A DNA stretch of 64,000 bases. Origin: Variovorax paradoxus. Lineage in GTDB: Bacteria; Pseudomonadota; Gammaproteobacteria; Burkholderiales; Burkholderiaceae_C. Under the pieces are notes generated by a model. It saw nothing but the letters and a program-made list of their open reading frames with translations. It made no database searches and was not told the origin of the DNA. Positions within the stretch are counted from its first letter, which is position 1. Every line of letters begins with the position of its first letter. The position numbers and the translations under genes are program-made. Shown here piece after piece: positions 35,604 through 44,863 of the stretch. Where the stretch lies: the NCBI RefSeq assembly GCF_018614915.1, contig NZ_JAGGNU010000014.1, forward strand, positions 11,021 to 75,020, given 5' to 3'.

Positions 35604-38600
35604 GATCGAGACGCCTTAGCCGGAGGGATTGCAATCGTTTCACCGGGGAGCAGTTGACGCAGGCTCTCTTCCATGCGCTTCGCGACCGCTTCAGGTGAAA
35701 GTTGTCTGCCAATCCGCCGTCTGGCTGCTTCACCCTTCGTGTTATCACCCGCATCGGCCATCTTTGCAGCTGCGAGTAGCGCCTCCGCCAACTTGTCTTC
35801 GTCTACCGCCGCCCACATACTGCCGCTGCCGTAAGCGCCATGGTTGTCTTCCAAAGCGCGCATCTGGTAGCCAACGGGGAAACCGCTGGTGGCGTCCATG
35901 AAGTCGCGAGTGCCACTGTAGTTCGTTGCAACCACGAGCTTGCCCATGGCCATTGCCTCCGCCACGGTCAAGCCGAACCCTTCAGCACAATGGGGAGACG
36001 CATAAATGCTGGTCGCGGCCATCAAGGCGCTCATGGTGTCCTTGTCCAGCGATCGATTCATCATGATGGCGCCCGGCGTCCTAGCTACCAGATCTGCCAG
36101 CGAATTTCCATGCGTGGGTGAGTCAAACACATGCTTCGTCTTCAGCACGAGTGTCCATCCTTTTTCGTGCAGGCGTGTCTTGCCGAACGCATTGACGAGC
36201 GCAAACGGATTCTTTCGCACTAAGTAGCTGCTGCCATCGAATGCGTAGAGGATGATTTTTTCGCTGGCGGCGCCGCCCAGCGTCTGCTTGGCGGTGATTA
36301 GCGCTCGGTTGGATGCCGCACTTGCGCGCGTTGCGACCACATAGGGCACCACGTGTACGGGCACGCTGACCGCCGCGGAAAACGCGTCCGCGCAATATTG
36401 GCTCGGGGCCCAGATTGCATCGACCTCGTTCATCACCTTCAACCAACTCGGAGGAACCGTTGGTGTCTCCCAGACCCACAACCCGATTCGGAGGCGAGCC
36501 TTACGAATAACTTCCTGCTGAGACTCCGTGAACATCGAATCCCATCCGTCAGGATTCAGCTGGATCAAAACGACATCCGCGTCTCCACTGAAATCGCAGA
36601 TATCGAGCGGTGGGGCGATCTGCCGATGGACGTGGAAGGGCTGCTTGATCGGATGAAGATTGAGCAGAAATCCAGAGTGTCTCAGCGCAGAGATATAGGA
36701 CCTGGCTGCGACTGCAAGACCATTGTCAAAATTCCACGGCGCGATGAGGGCGACACGCGGCGAAACCGGCGGTAGCTCAACAGGCCCAGACGGCATGCTC
36801 GAAAGCAGTGCGTCGGACCGTTCCATCGGAGTGACATTTTTGGCTTCATCCAGAGTTCGTTCGGCCATCGCCGGATCAAAACCGCGCGCCCGCACCACCT
36901 CTTGCCAATCGCTTACGTCGACCCCTTCAAAGCGATCTCGCAAGACCATAACCTTGACAAATGGAAATCCCGCATCAACAAGCTGGCGCCATTTATAGAT
37001 TGTCGGATTGCTGAGGCCCTCTGCGGGAAAGAGTGTGGCGCAGCTGAGTCCGGCCGCGCGCAAAGTTGGGGCAAATTGCAGTTCGTATTGATTGATGACG
37101 TCATCTTTATCTTCAAGCACTGTGACATGATTAAAGAAGGTTTGGAGCGCGATCGATGCAAGAGCCTTCTTTTTCAAGGCAAGGAAAAAACTTTGAAGAT
37201 GCCAACCCGCGCGCTCGTGATTTTCCGTTGCACCGATAAGTTCGGCGGTACTGTCTCGTACTCGCGCGAGCATGGTGTCAAAATCTCGTTGATTAAAGGG
37301 ACCGATCAGACTGTCATTAAGAAGATACAAAACATCTGAATCCAGAAAATCGGGGCGAAGCTTAAGCACATGTGCCCATGCTGCAAAATCGTACCCTTCA
37401 TTCCGTCGGACAAAGAGTCCTGAAACAATGGACAGCAAATCTGGCGGGGCTTCAAAATGCGCATCGGCGGCAACAATCAAGGTGACGGAAATGCCGCCTC
37501 CTCTTAAGCTCTCCAAATAGTGCTTGACATGTGGCTTAAGATTTCCATCGGGTGAGTGAGCGACGAAAAGACCGTTCGCCGCACCTAAATGTGGTGGCTT
37601 GAGGCAATGAATCTCGGAGCGCAAAACGGATGCCCCTTCGCGCGCCGCATAGGCTGCTGGCGAAGGACTTCGTCCTTCAAATCGCCCGTACGCCAAAAAG
37701 TGCGCCAGGGGATTGACGCCTTTATGAGCAAGATCGGGGTTTCGTTCCACGTACCATTGAGTGGAAAATCTTGGCGATGGATCTCTGCCCTCTGCCGCAC
37801 CGAACTCAAAATAGTGAAGGAGAGGATTGATCCCGGAGCTCTCGACGTCGTGATATTGCTCGAGATACCACTGTCCATCGAAAAACGGATTGGGGCTCAG
37901 GTGTCTGTTGTCTAGATAGTGGGCTAGCGGATTTGTCCCTTTTGCAACTATATAGGGATAACTGGAGAGGTACCAGCGGCCGTCGAACAAAGGATGCGGA
38001 TCTCTTCCTTCTCTTCCTCCGCGCAGTACATAGTGGCGTAAAGGGTCGCCAGAATACGAGGTAACGTCGCGATACTTCGCCAAATAAAATTCCGCATCAA
38101 ATAACTTGGATTGCGTCAACTTTACGGCGACTCCCTTGGCGAGATATCGTTGTTTGCCTTCCCTGTAGATTTCGCCGAACTGCAGTCTCCCAATTAGTTT
38201 TGCTGCCTTCGCTGATTGCCAGCCCAATCGGCTGAGTCGAGGAAATCTGTCGGATGCTCGACGCAATGCTGAGGCGATCCGCCACGTACGCGAAACCATC
38301 AGCGCCGATTGATTATCTTGTGTCGCCTTAAGCTCGCTCACCACCTGGTCATAACGATTCCTAAGTGAGCTCAGTTCTCTTTGCTGCTTGCGTCCCGTCA
38401 GCTCAAGCTGCTGACGATCCTGGGCTTGCTCGGCAAGTTCTCGCTTGTATTCATCCTGTGCGTGCTCTAGTAGCTTGGTTTTCTGCTCCAACTCTTCTTC
38501 TGCGACTTGGACGGCAGCCAAGAGGGCCGGATTTTCCTTTCTCAGTCGCGACAGCTCCTCTTCAGGCGGAAGCTGCAGATTGCTCCACTCATTGGCCGAC

Positions 38601-39382
38601 TCATCAGCCTTTTCAATTTGAGATCTCGTCAAGCCGTTCAATGGACGTTCGAGCGTTGAGATTTGATCTATCTTGCCCGCCACGATCCGGGGTCCGAGGA
38701 CCACTTCCGCAGCCGGTCTCTTGCGGATGAAGCACAGGGAGTTTCGAAATTCAACAGAATAAATATGATCGAGATCGACTGCAGCGAATGAGCAATCAAA
38801 GGAATTTGAGAAGGTATGCAGCACCTCGGAACGCTGGCCTGGGACACCCCAGTGCTCAAAGTTGACTATATCTGCAAGGCGTTTGAAAAAGCTGATTGAA
38901 GATCCAGGATCGAATAATCCCCCTTGAAAATCCTTCCAGTAGCTGCAATGCAGATCTTCGGCTACGTAAAGGCCGCCGTCTTTCAGGCGCGGGAAATACC
39001 TGGCAAAACTTGCGACGATGTCGCGTGATTGATGCGAGCCGTCATCAAGAATGATGTCGAACTGATTTGAATGGCCAGCAATCTCTTGTTCTATTGCATC
39101 GGAATTGGCGTCGCCGATCGCTATATAAATCCGAGGATCGTCGTATCGGAGGGCGCGGCATGCTTCATTGATGTCGCAGCCGATCAATAATTCCGCATTT
39201 GGAAAGTATTTCGACCAGATTTCGAGAGATCCGCCATTTTGGATTCCAATTTCCAGAAGGCGTAGATTTTCATTTCGGTAGGCGGAGAAAATGTCGTCGT
39301 AGGCATTCAAGTATAGAGACCATTTGTCGGATGTCTTGTTCTTATGGTCGCTATAAAGTTGTTTTAATGTCGGTGGGGTCAT
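35600..39382 (-). CDS. Multi-domain methyltransferase / YPDV repeats / RgpF / GT4 polysaccharide enzyme
   Basis: 1260 residues. Domain order: (1) SAM methyltransferase of the Methyltransf_24/cephalosporin-hydroxylase kind, 1 to about 225 (LLEIGIQNGGSLEIW, ILDDGSHQSRDI, YVAEDLH). (2) Coiled coil at about 270-360, then SRTWRIASALRR (364-375). (3) Four YPDV-type repeats, 428-577. (4) Rhamnan synthesis protein F domain, about 600-830 (NEGYDFAAWAHVL, VLYLLNDSLIGPF). (5) GT4 glycosyltransferase, about 875-1245 (WAPSQYCADAF, EGFGLTVAEAMAMGK). It looks like an assembly-line protein that extends and methylates a rhamnose-containing chain (inference). No ribosome site is obvious before the ATG. Confidence 0.88.
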   Translation of the reverse strand: MTPPTLKQLYSDHKNKTSDKWSLYLNAYDDIFSAYRNENLRLLEIGIQNGGSLEIWSKYFPNAELLIGCDINEACRALRYDDPRIYIAIGDANSDAIEQEIAGHSNQFDIILDDGSHQSRDIVASFARYFPRLKDGGLYVAEDLHCSYWKDFQGGLFDPGSSISFFKRLADIVNFEHWGVPGQRSEVLHTFSNSFDCSFAAVDLDHIYSVEFRNSLCFIRKRPAAEVVLGPRIVAGKIDQISTLERPLNGLTRSQIEKADESANEWSNLQLPPEEELSRLRKENPALLAAVQVAEEELEQKTKLLEHAQDEYKRELAEQAQDRQQLELTGRKQQRELSSLRNRYDQVVSELKATQDNQSALMVSRTWRIASALRRASDRFPRLSRLGWQSAKAAKLIGRLQFGEIYREGKQRYLAKGVAVKLTQSKLFDAEFYLAKYRDVTSYSGDPLRHYVLRGGREGRDPHPLFDGRWYLSSYPYIVAKGTNPLAHYLDNRHLSPNPFFDGQWYLEQYHDVESSGINPLLHYFEFGAAEGRDPSPRFSTQWYVERNPDLAHKGVNPLAHFLAYGRFEGRSPSPAAYAAREGASVLRSEIHCLKPPHLGAANGLFVAHSPDGNLKPHVKHYLESLRGGGISVTLIVAADAHFEAPPDLLSIVSGLFVRRNEGYDFAAWAHVLKLRPDFLDSDVLYLLNDSLIGPFNQRDFDTMLARVRDSTAELIGATENHERAGWHLQSFFLALKKKALASIALQTFFNHVTVLEDKDDVINQYELQFAPTLRAAGLSCATLFPAEGLSNPTIYKWRQLVDAGFPFVKVMVLRDRFEGVDVSDWQEVVRARGFDPAMAERTLDEAKNVTPMERSDALLSSMPSGPVELPPVSPRVALIAPWNFDNGLAVAARSYISALRHSGFLLNLHPIKQPFHVHRQIAPPLDICDFSGDADVVLIQLNPDGWDSMFTESQQEVIRKARLRIGLWVWETPTVPPSWLKVMNEVDAIWAPSQYCADAFSAAVSVPVHVVPYVVATRASAASNRALITAKQTLGGAASEKIILYAFDGSSYLVRKNPFALVNAFGKTRLHEKGWTLVLKTKHVFDSPTHGNSLADLVARTPGAIMMNRSLDKDTMSALMAATSIYASPHCAEGFGLTVAEAMAMGKLVVATNYSGTRDFMDATSGFPVGYQMRALEDNHGAYGSGSMWAAVDEDKLAEALLAAAKMADAGDNTKGEAARRRIGRQLSPEAVAKRMEESLRQLLPGETIAIPPAKASRS
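37652..38101 (-). repeat. Four YPDV-type protein repeats in the 1260-residue enzyme
   Basis: Coded units begin at residues 428, 466, 501 and 539 (spacing 38, 35, 38). They share F-D-x3-YL-x2-Y, NPLxHY/HF and EGRDP/EGRSP. They match the repeats of the WsaF-like protein on the opposite strand and stand directly before the RgpF domain. Confidence 0.8.
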
Positions 39383-39560
39383 GTGCTATATCTAATAGGA
39401 GTGCCAAGAACTCACGCTGACATTGTTCGCAGCTATGTAGCCCTGATTAAGCAGCACAAAGTCTACGATGCGCGGTGTACAGAGGCTGTCGGTCGGCAGC
39501 GGGACTTTCAGTCCGCTCGCAAGCTCGCTCTCAGCCTGACAAGGATCCTGCCAAGCAAGT

Positions 39561-40262
39561 TCATTTCTCCACGATCCGGCCGTGTTCGAGATGAACGACT
39601 CGGTTGCACTCCTTGGCAATCAGGTCAGGCGAATGCGAGGCCAGTACCAGGATGCCGGACTTAGACACCACGTCCTTCATGCGCTGCTCGGCCTTTTCAG
39701 TGAACTCAGCGTCCCCGACCGATAGCCACTCGTCCATGAGCAGGATGTCGGCCTCGACGCTGGTCGAGATCGAGAAAGCCAGCCGCATCAGCATCCCGGT
39801 GGAATAGGTGCGCACCGGCATGTTGACGTATTCGCCGAGTCCGCTGAACTCGCAGATCTCCGGGGTGAGGTCGTCGATCTGCTTCTTGCTCATGCCCATC
39901 ACCAGCCCGCGAAGCATGATGTTCTCGATGCCGGTAGCGTCCATCTCGATGCCCAGCGAAGGGTCGATCAGGCTGGAGACGGTGCCTTTTCGAACGAATT
40001 CGCCCGAGGAGGGTTCGTAGACGCCTGCAAGTGCGCGAAGCAGCGTCGATTTGCCTGCGCCATTGTGGCCGACCAGGCCCAGGCGGTCACCGCTCTGCAA
40101 CTCCAGGTTGATGTTGCTTAGGGCCTGCACCACATTGACGCCGGTTTCCTTGCCGAAGCGGCCGCCGGTGACGGACGCAGCGAGGGTCTTTTTCAGTGAT
40201 GCGGCACCGGCTCCGTAGATGGGGAAGTTGACCGAGACGTTCTTGAGAGAAATGAAAGCCAT
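39561..40262 (-). CDS. wzt: Polysaccharide ABC exporter ATP-binding protein, short Wzt type
   Basis: 233 residues. Walker A is GHNGAGKST, the signature region YSTGMLMRLAFS (Wzt/TagH form), and Walker B ADILLMDEWLSVGD. The switch His is in LVLASHS. It powers export of undecaprenyl-linked polysaccharide across the inner membrane with the permease Wzm. It stops right after the nucleotide-binding domain. The C-terminal carbohydrate-binding domain of O9a/O8-type Wzt is absent, so it is closer to KpsT/TagH-like short ATPases. Confidence 0.94.
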   Translation of the reverse strand: MAFISLKNVSVNFPIYGAGAASLKKTLAASVTGGRFGKETGVNVVQALSNINLELQSGDRLGLVGHNGAGKSTLLRALAGVYEPSSGEFVRKGTVSSLIDPSLGIEMDATGIENIMLRGLVMGMSKKQIDDLTPEICEFSGLGEYVNMPVRTYSTGMLMRLAFSISTSVEADILLMDEWLSVGDAEFTEKAEQRMKDVVSKSGILVLASHSPDLIAKECNRVVHLEHGRIVEK

Positions 40263-40274
40263 GGGTTCTTCTTC

Positions 40275-41078
40275 TTACAGCCAGTAGACGACGCGTCGGC
40301 GATATTTGCCGAAGAGCAGGCTCGAAGCGACCAGGCTCGCCGCCGTCCAACCCAGAATGCCCCACCAGTTGTGTATGGATGAGACGCCGCCCATCAGGGG
40401 CGCGCGCAGAAGGTCCAGCATTTGCGCGAAAGGATTCCAAAGGATGTACTGGGCGCGTCCGGGCAGACTCTCGGGTAGCCAGAAAACGGGCGTCAGGAAC
40501 ATCAGCATCTGCATCAAGCTGGTGACGATCTGGGTCACATCGCGAAAACGTGTGCAGATGAGCCCGAGCAGCAGGCCCAGTGCCTGCGCATTGACCAGCA
40601 CGAGAAGGAACGCCGGCACGAAGAGCAGCGCCGACCACGAGACTGAGATGCCGGCCCAAAGTGCAACCGGGATATAGATCACGATGTGGTGGGCGAACTG
40701 GATCATGTTGCGCGCCATGCTGCGCCAGACGAACATGCTGATTGGAAAGTAACCTTGCTTGAGATAGTTCCCAGACCCGATGAACGCGTTGCACGAGTCC
40801 GTCACCATGCTGGCAAAGAAGCTCCAGAAGATGATGCCGAGTGCCAGGTGCGGGAAAAACTTCGACAGCTCGGTGCCGAACAGCGAGCTGTACAGCGGCC
40901 CCATGCCGCCAATCATGGCGCCCATGCTGAGGGTCAGCCACAAGGGCCCCAGCATCGAGCGCCGATAGCGCAGAACGATGTCGAACCAGGCCAGCGTCAA
41001 CCAGATGTCGGTGCGGCGAGTGCCTTCCCACCAGTCGGCCCATGCGTTGCGATGAAGATTGGAGTGTGCCTGGCTCAT
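40275..41078 (-). CDS. wzm: Polysaccharide ABC exporter permease (Wzm)
   Basis: 267 residues from ATG 41078, which overlaps the manC stop. ABC-2 type membrane protein with six hydrophobic segments. Features are WFDIVLRYRRSMLGPLWLTLS at the N-terminus (typical Wzm/KpsM), TRFRDVTQIVTSLMQMLMFLTPVFW and WNPFAQMLDLLRAPLMG. It forms the inner-membrane channel with Wzt. It is 12 bp upstream of wzt. Confidence 0.94.
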   Translation of the reverse strand: MSQAHSNLHRNAWADWWEGTRRTDIWLTLAWFDIVLRYRRSMLGPLWLTLSMGAMIGGMGPLYSSLFGTELSKFFPHLALGIIFWSFFASMVTDSCNAFIGSGNYLKQGYFPISMFVWRSMARNMIQFAHHIVIYIPVALWAGISVSWSALLFVPAFLLVLVNAQALGLLLGLICTRFRDVTQIVTSLMQMLMFLTPVFWLPESLPGRAQYILWNPFAQMLDLLRAPLMGGVSSIHNWWGILGWTAASLVASSLLFGKYRRRVVYWL

Positions 41079-42496
41079 ACGCGTCCGTAGGTGTCCACCA
41101 GGCGCACGATGTCGTCTTCGCCGAGGTAGCCCCCGCACTGGACTTCGATGAGAACCAGTTCATCCTGTCCGATATTGGTCAATCGATGTTTCTCCTTGAG
41201 TGGGATGTAGCGGTACTCGCCGGGCAGGGTCTTGTGCTCCACATCGCCGATCTGGACGATCGCCGTGCCTCGGACGACGACCCAGTGTTCCGCACGCTGA
41301 TGGTGGTACTGCAGCGAGAGCGCCTCGCCCGGCTTCACCGTGATCCGCTTGACCTTGTAGCCGTCTTCTTCCTTGAGTGAGGCGTAGGTGCCCCAGGGCC
41401 GATGGACGACCGCGGGCAATTGCACGGTTTCATGCTTACGCGCCTTGAGAATGTCGACGACCTTCTTGACTTGGTGTGCGCTGTCCTTATGAGCCACGAG
41501 CAAAGCATCGGGCGTGTCGACGATCACCAGGTTGCGCAGGCCCAGAGCCGCGACCACTTTGCGTCCGTGGCTCTCGACCTGGATGTGTGTGCCGGTGGTG
41601 TCGACCGCCACCACGTCATCATCGGGGAAGGTATTGCCGCTCGCGTCAGACGGCAGGGCCTGAGCGACGGCCGGCCAGGAACCCACGTCGCTCCAGGCGA
41701 ACCGGGCCGGCACCACGCGCACGTTGTCGGCGTGTTCCATCACCGCGTAGTCGATGCTGATGTCGGGCTGCAGGCCGAAGGCGTGCAAGTCGAAGCTGAT
41801 CGCCTCGCCCTTGGTCTGCGCCGTGTCCAGCGCATGGCGCGCCGCCTTCAGCACTTCCGGCGCATGCAGTTCCATCGCCGAGACGATCGCGGCCGCAGTG
41901 AAGCAGAACATGCCACTGTTCCAGTAGTAGCGGCCCGTCGCCAGGTATTCCTGCGCAGTAGTCATGTCCGGCTTCTCGACGAAGCGCTTGACCGGCTGGC
42001 TGTCGCGCGAGACGCGCTCGACCTCCACATAGCCGAAGCCGGTCTCCGGCGCGGTCGGCGAGATGCCGAACAGCACCAGTGCGCCCTCCTGCGCCAGCCG
42101 AAAGGCCTCGCTCGCACTGGCGACGAAGGCCTCCACGTCGGGCACCAGGTGATCGGCCGAGAGCACCAGCATCACCGTGTCGCCGCTGAACTGGCGCTCG
42201 CACTGCAATGCCGCCAGCGCGATGGCCGGCGCCGTGTTGCGACCCTTGGGTTCGAGCAGGAAGGTGGCCGTGGGCGGATCGCTCATCTGGCGCAGCACGT
42301 CCTTGGTCAGAAATTGATGGTCTTTATTGGTTACTACCATCAGGTCGCCGGTGCCGCATGCCTGCCCTCGTTCGATGGCCTGCTGGAGCAGGGTCGAGTC
42401 GCCGAGCTTCATGAAGGGCTTGGGAAAGGCTTGTCGCGATGCGGGCCACAGACGGGAGCCTGCGCCTCCCGAGAGCACAACAGAAAGCAAGCGCAT
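41075..42496 (-). CDS. manC: Mannose-1-phosphate guanylyltransferase / mannose-6-phosphate isomerase
   Basis: 473 residues from ATG 42496 (MRLLSVVLSGGAGSRLWPASR, the standard N-terminus). The nucleotidyltransferase domain is at 1 to about 290 (FPKPFMKL, KPDMTTAQEYLATGRYYWNSGMF). A C-terminal cupin (type II phosphomannose isomerase) starts at about 360 (RPWGTYASLKEEDGYKVKRI, SLQYHHQRAEHWVV). It makes GDP-mannose, the substrate of Gmd. First gene of the minus-strand operon manC-wzm-wzt-multi-domain GT-GT2-gmd. Confidence 0.95.
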   Translation of the reverse strand: MRLLSVVLSGGAGSRLWPASRQAFPKPFMKLGDSTLLQQAIERGQACGTGDLMVVTNKDHQFLTKDVLRQMSDPPTATFLLEPKGRNTAPAIALAALQCERQFSGDTVMLVLSADHLVPDVEAFVASASEAFRLAQEGALVLFGISPTAPETGFGYVEVERVSRDSQPVKRFVEKPDMTTAQEYLATGRYYWNSGMFCFTAAAIVSAMELHAPEVLKAARHALDTAQTKGEAISFDLHAFGLQPDISIDYAVMEHADNVRVVPARFAWSDVGSWPAVAQALPSDASGNTFPDDDVVAVDTTGTHIQVESHGRKVVAALGLRNLVIVDTPDALLVAHKDSAHQVKKVVDILKARKHETVQLPAVVHRPWGTYASLKEEDGYKVKRITVKPGEALSLQYHHQRAEHWVVVRGTAIVQIGDVEHKTLPGEYRYIPLKEKHRLTNIGQDELVLIEVQCGGYLGEDDIVRLVDTYGRV

Positions 42497-42774
42497 TTTT
42501 TGAGGGGGTGTGAAGGAAGGGGATAATTTTACCGGTCCCGCTACAGGGAACACCCGATGATCGGTCACCACGCTCTGTACCCATGCCCGCAATTCTCTTG
42601 ATCTCCCTCGATGCTCAGTAAGCCGACGCTGCCTGCAGCGCCATCACCGCGCGGCACAGGTTGGCGCATCACTGCCTCGCCCCTTCGCAGATTCAAGGCC
42701 TTCGGCCTGGCCTGGCTGCCGTGCGTTGCACCGCTCGACGCCCCGCTTCGAATCCGCAACCCGGCGGTCTGGCC

Positions 42775-43794
42775 ATGAGCGCGGCCGAGGAAGTCGCCAC
42801 GCCCGCGCTTCGGGTCTCCGTGGCGCTGTGCACCCACAACGGTGCGCGCTTCCTGCGCGAGCAGGTGCGCAGCATCTGCCTGCAGGTCCCGTCCCCGGTC
42901 GAGATGGTGCTCTCCGACGATGCATCGCGCGACGACTCCGTCGCCGTGGTGCGCGCTGCCGTCGAGGAGTGCGAACGCGAGCGGCCGGGACTCGACGTTC
43001 CGCTGCGCGTGCTGCAGAACGCCGTGGCCTTACGCGTCACGAAGAATTTCGAGCAGGCGATCGGGGCCTGCACCGGCGACCTGATCGCGCTCTCCGACCA
43101 GGACGACGTGTGGGTGCCGGGAAGGCTCGCGCGCATGGTGTCGGAATTCGAGGCCCGGCCCGCGCTGCTCTTGCTGCACACCGATGCGCGCCTGGTCGGT
43201 GCCAATCGCGAAGACCTGGGCCAGACGCTCTTTCACGCGCTGGAAGTACAGCGCTTCGAGGCCGAGCGCATCCATGGCGGCCGGGCCTTCGACGTTTTCC
43301 TTCGCCGCAACCTCGTGACGGGCGCAACCACCGTCTTCCGCCGTTCCCTGCTTGCGCAGGCCATGCCCTTGCCGCCCGAATGGGTGCACGACGAATGGCT
43401 GGGCATCATCGCCGCCGCGACCGGCGAGGTCGACATGCTGGAGGAGCCCTGGATCGAGTACCGCCAGCACGAAGCCAACCAGATCGGCGCGCGCCGCGAT
43501 ACGTTCGCCGGCAAGGTCCGCAAGGCGCTGGCTTCCAGGGGGCGCATTCACATCGAACGCGCCATCAAGGCCGAGATCCTGCTGGCGAAGCTGCTCGAAT
43601 CCGGCGACCGCGTCGCGCCCGCAACCATCGAGAAGGTGCGCGGCAAGGTGGCGCACCAGCGGTTCCGGGCGGTGCTGCCGGCGTCGCGCATCGCGCGTTG
43701 CCTGCCCGTGCTGCGCGAAGCCATGACCGGGCGCTACGACAAATTCGGCCGCGGCGTGCGCGGCGTGGTGCGCGACCTGTTCGAATCCGTGTAG
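42775..43794 (+). CDS. Glycosyltransferase family 2 protein
   Basis: 339 residues from ATG 42775. An in-frame extension to 42661 is open but poorly supported. The GT-A domain has VSVALCTHNGARFLREQVRS, MVLSDDASRDDS and LIALSDQDDVW (DxD-like), and the later EWVHDEWLGIIAAA is a common acceptor-side motif. The family includes rhamnosyltransferases. It diverges from manC and starts a plus-strand pair with the next GT2. GC content is back to the level of the core genome. Confidence 0.87.
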   Translation: MSAAEEVATPALRVSVALCTHNGARFLREQVRSICLQVPSPVEMVLSDDASRDDSVAVVRAAVEECERERPGLDVPLRVLQNAVALRVTKNFEQAIGACTGDLIALSDQDDVWVPGRLARMVSEFEARPALLLLHTDARLVGANREDLGQTLFHALEVQRFEAERIHGGRAFDVFLRRNLVTGATTVFRRSLLAQAMPLPPEWVHDEWLGIIAAATGEVDMLEEPWIEYRQHEANQIGARRDTFAGKVRKALASRGRIHIERAIKAEILLAKLLESGDRVAPATIEKVRGKVAHQRFRAVLPASRIARCLPVLREAMTGRYDKFGRGVRGVVRDLFESV

Positions 43795-43800
43795 ACAACA

Positions 43801-44859
43801 ATGCATCCAATGAACGCCCCGTCCGATACGCCGACCGGTCAGCCCGCACGCTGGCCCAGCGTCGCGGTCGTCATCCCGTTCTACAACGGCGCCGATTTCA
43901 TCGAGCGCTCGGTGAAGAGCGTGTTCGAGCAGAGCGTGCCGGCCGCGGAGGTGATCGTCGTCAACGACGGCTCCCGCCCCGAAGAGCGCGCCGCGCTGGA
44001 CGCGCTGGCCGCCCGCTACCCCTTGCGCATCATCGACAAGGAGAACGGTGGGCAGGGCTCGGCGCGCAATGCCGGCGTGGCGGCCTCCACGTCGGACCAC
44101 CTCTGCTTCCTGGACCAGGACGACTTCTACCTGCCCAACCACATCGAGACGCTGGCGTCGGCCATCCCGGCCGGCGATCGGCTGTTCGGCTTCGTCTATG
44201 CCGACGTCTACGAGGCGCATGCCGACGGCAAGACCATCCGCACCGGCATGGTCAAGGAGCATTCGACGCATCCGAAGCGCAGCATCTTCGAGCTGCTGCG
44301 CGAAGACATGTTCGTGCTGCCCTCGGCGGCGCTGGTGAGCCGCAAGGCCTTCGAGGCCGTGGGCGGCTTCGATCCGCAGTTCATGGGCTACGAAGACGAC
44401 GACCTATTCCTAAGGATCTTTCGCCAGGGCTACAGCAACCATTTCGTGGATCGCGCAGTAACGGTGTGGTGCATCCACACGGAGAGTACTTCCTTCAGTA
44501 TCCGGATGGTCAGGAGCCGTTTCAGATATTTCAAGAAGCTGCTGGCGATGTTTCCTGACGAGCCGCAGCGAAAGCGCTTTTACCTGCGCGACTATCTGGT
44601 GCCGAGGTTCGGCCAAGTGTTCGTGGACGAGGCGGTTCAGGCCATTAAGTTGGGGCATGAGTATCAGGAGGAAATGCGCGCCCGTTTCACGGAATACGTG
44701 GGCGTCGTGCTTTCCAACCCCTATGTGAGCCGGCGCGTGAAGCTCAAGCTGCGCGTCATCGCGTTCCTCATCGCGCACGACTCGCCCGGCCTGGTGCGCC
44801 TGATCGCCGCGCTGACCCGGCTGCCCGGACTGCGAAGCCTCCGGCGCATGTCGCCGTAG
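43801..44859 (+). CDS. Glycosyltransferase family 2 protein
   Basis: 352 residues. The GT-A core has VAVVIPFYNGADFIERSVKS, EVIVVNDGSRPEER, GGQGSARNAGVAAS and CFLDQDDFYLPNH, then FDPQFMGYEDDDLFLRIFRQG. It starts 6 bp after the previous GT2 stop, so both are co-transcribed. The role is chain elongation or side-branch addition in the polysaccharide; the donor is unknown. A second in-frame ATG lies three codons downstream. Confidence 0.87.
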   Translation: MHPMNAPSDTPTGQPARWPSVAVVIPFYNGADFIERSVKSVFEQSVPAAEVIVVNDGSRPEERAALDALAARYPLRIIDKENGGQGSARNAGVAASTSDHLCFLDQDDFYLPNHIETLASAIPAGDRLFGFVYADVYEAHADGKTIRTGMVKEHSTHPKRSIFELLREDMFVLPSAALVSRKAFEAVGGFDPQFMGYEDDDLFLRIFRQGYSNHFVDRAVTVWCIHTESTSFSIRMVRSRFRYFKKLLAMFPDEPQRKRFYLRDYLVPRFGQVFVDEAVQAIKLGHEYQEEMRARFTEYVGVVLSNPYVSRRVKLKLRVIAFLIAHDSPGLVRLIAALTRLPGLRSLRRMSP

Positions 44860-44863
44860 GCCG

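Noticed and set aside
39383..39560. 178-bp gap between wzt and the multi-domain gene, checked for a small gene or terminator
   Set aside because: No stem with a T-run and no start with a ribosome site and plausible protein was seen. It may hold a promoter, but none could be supported.
42661..42774. N-terminal extension of the GT2 gene
   Set aside because: The extra 38 residues are not like GT2 proteins, and the core starts normally a few residues after ATG 42775.
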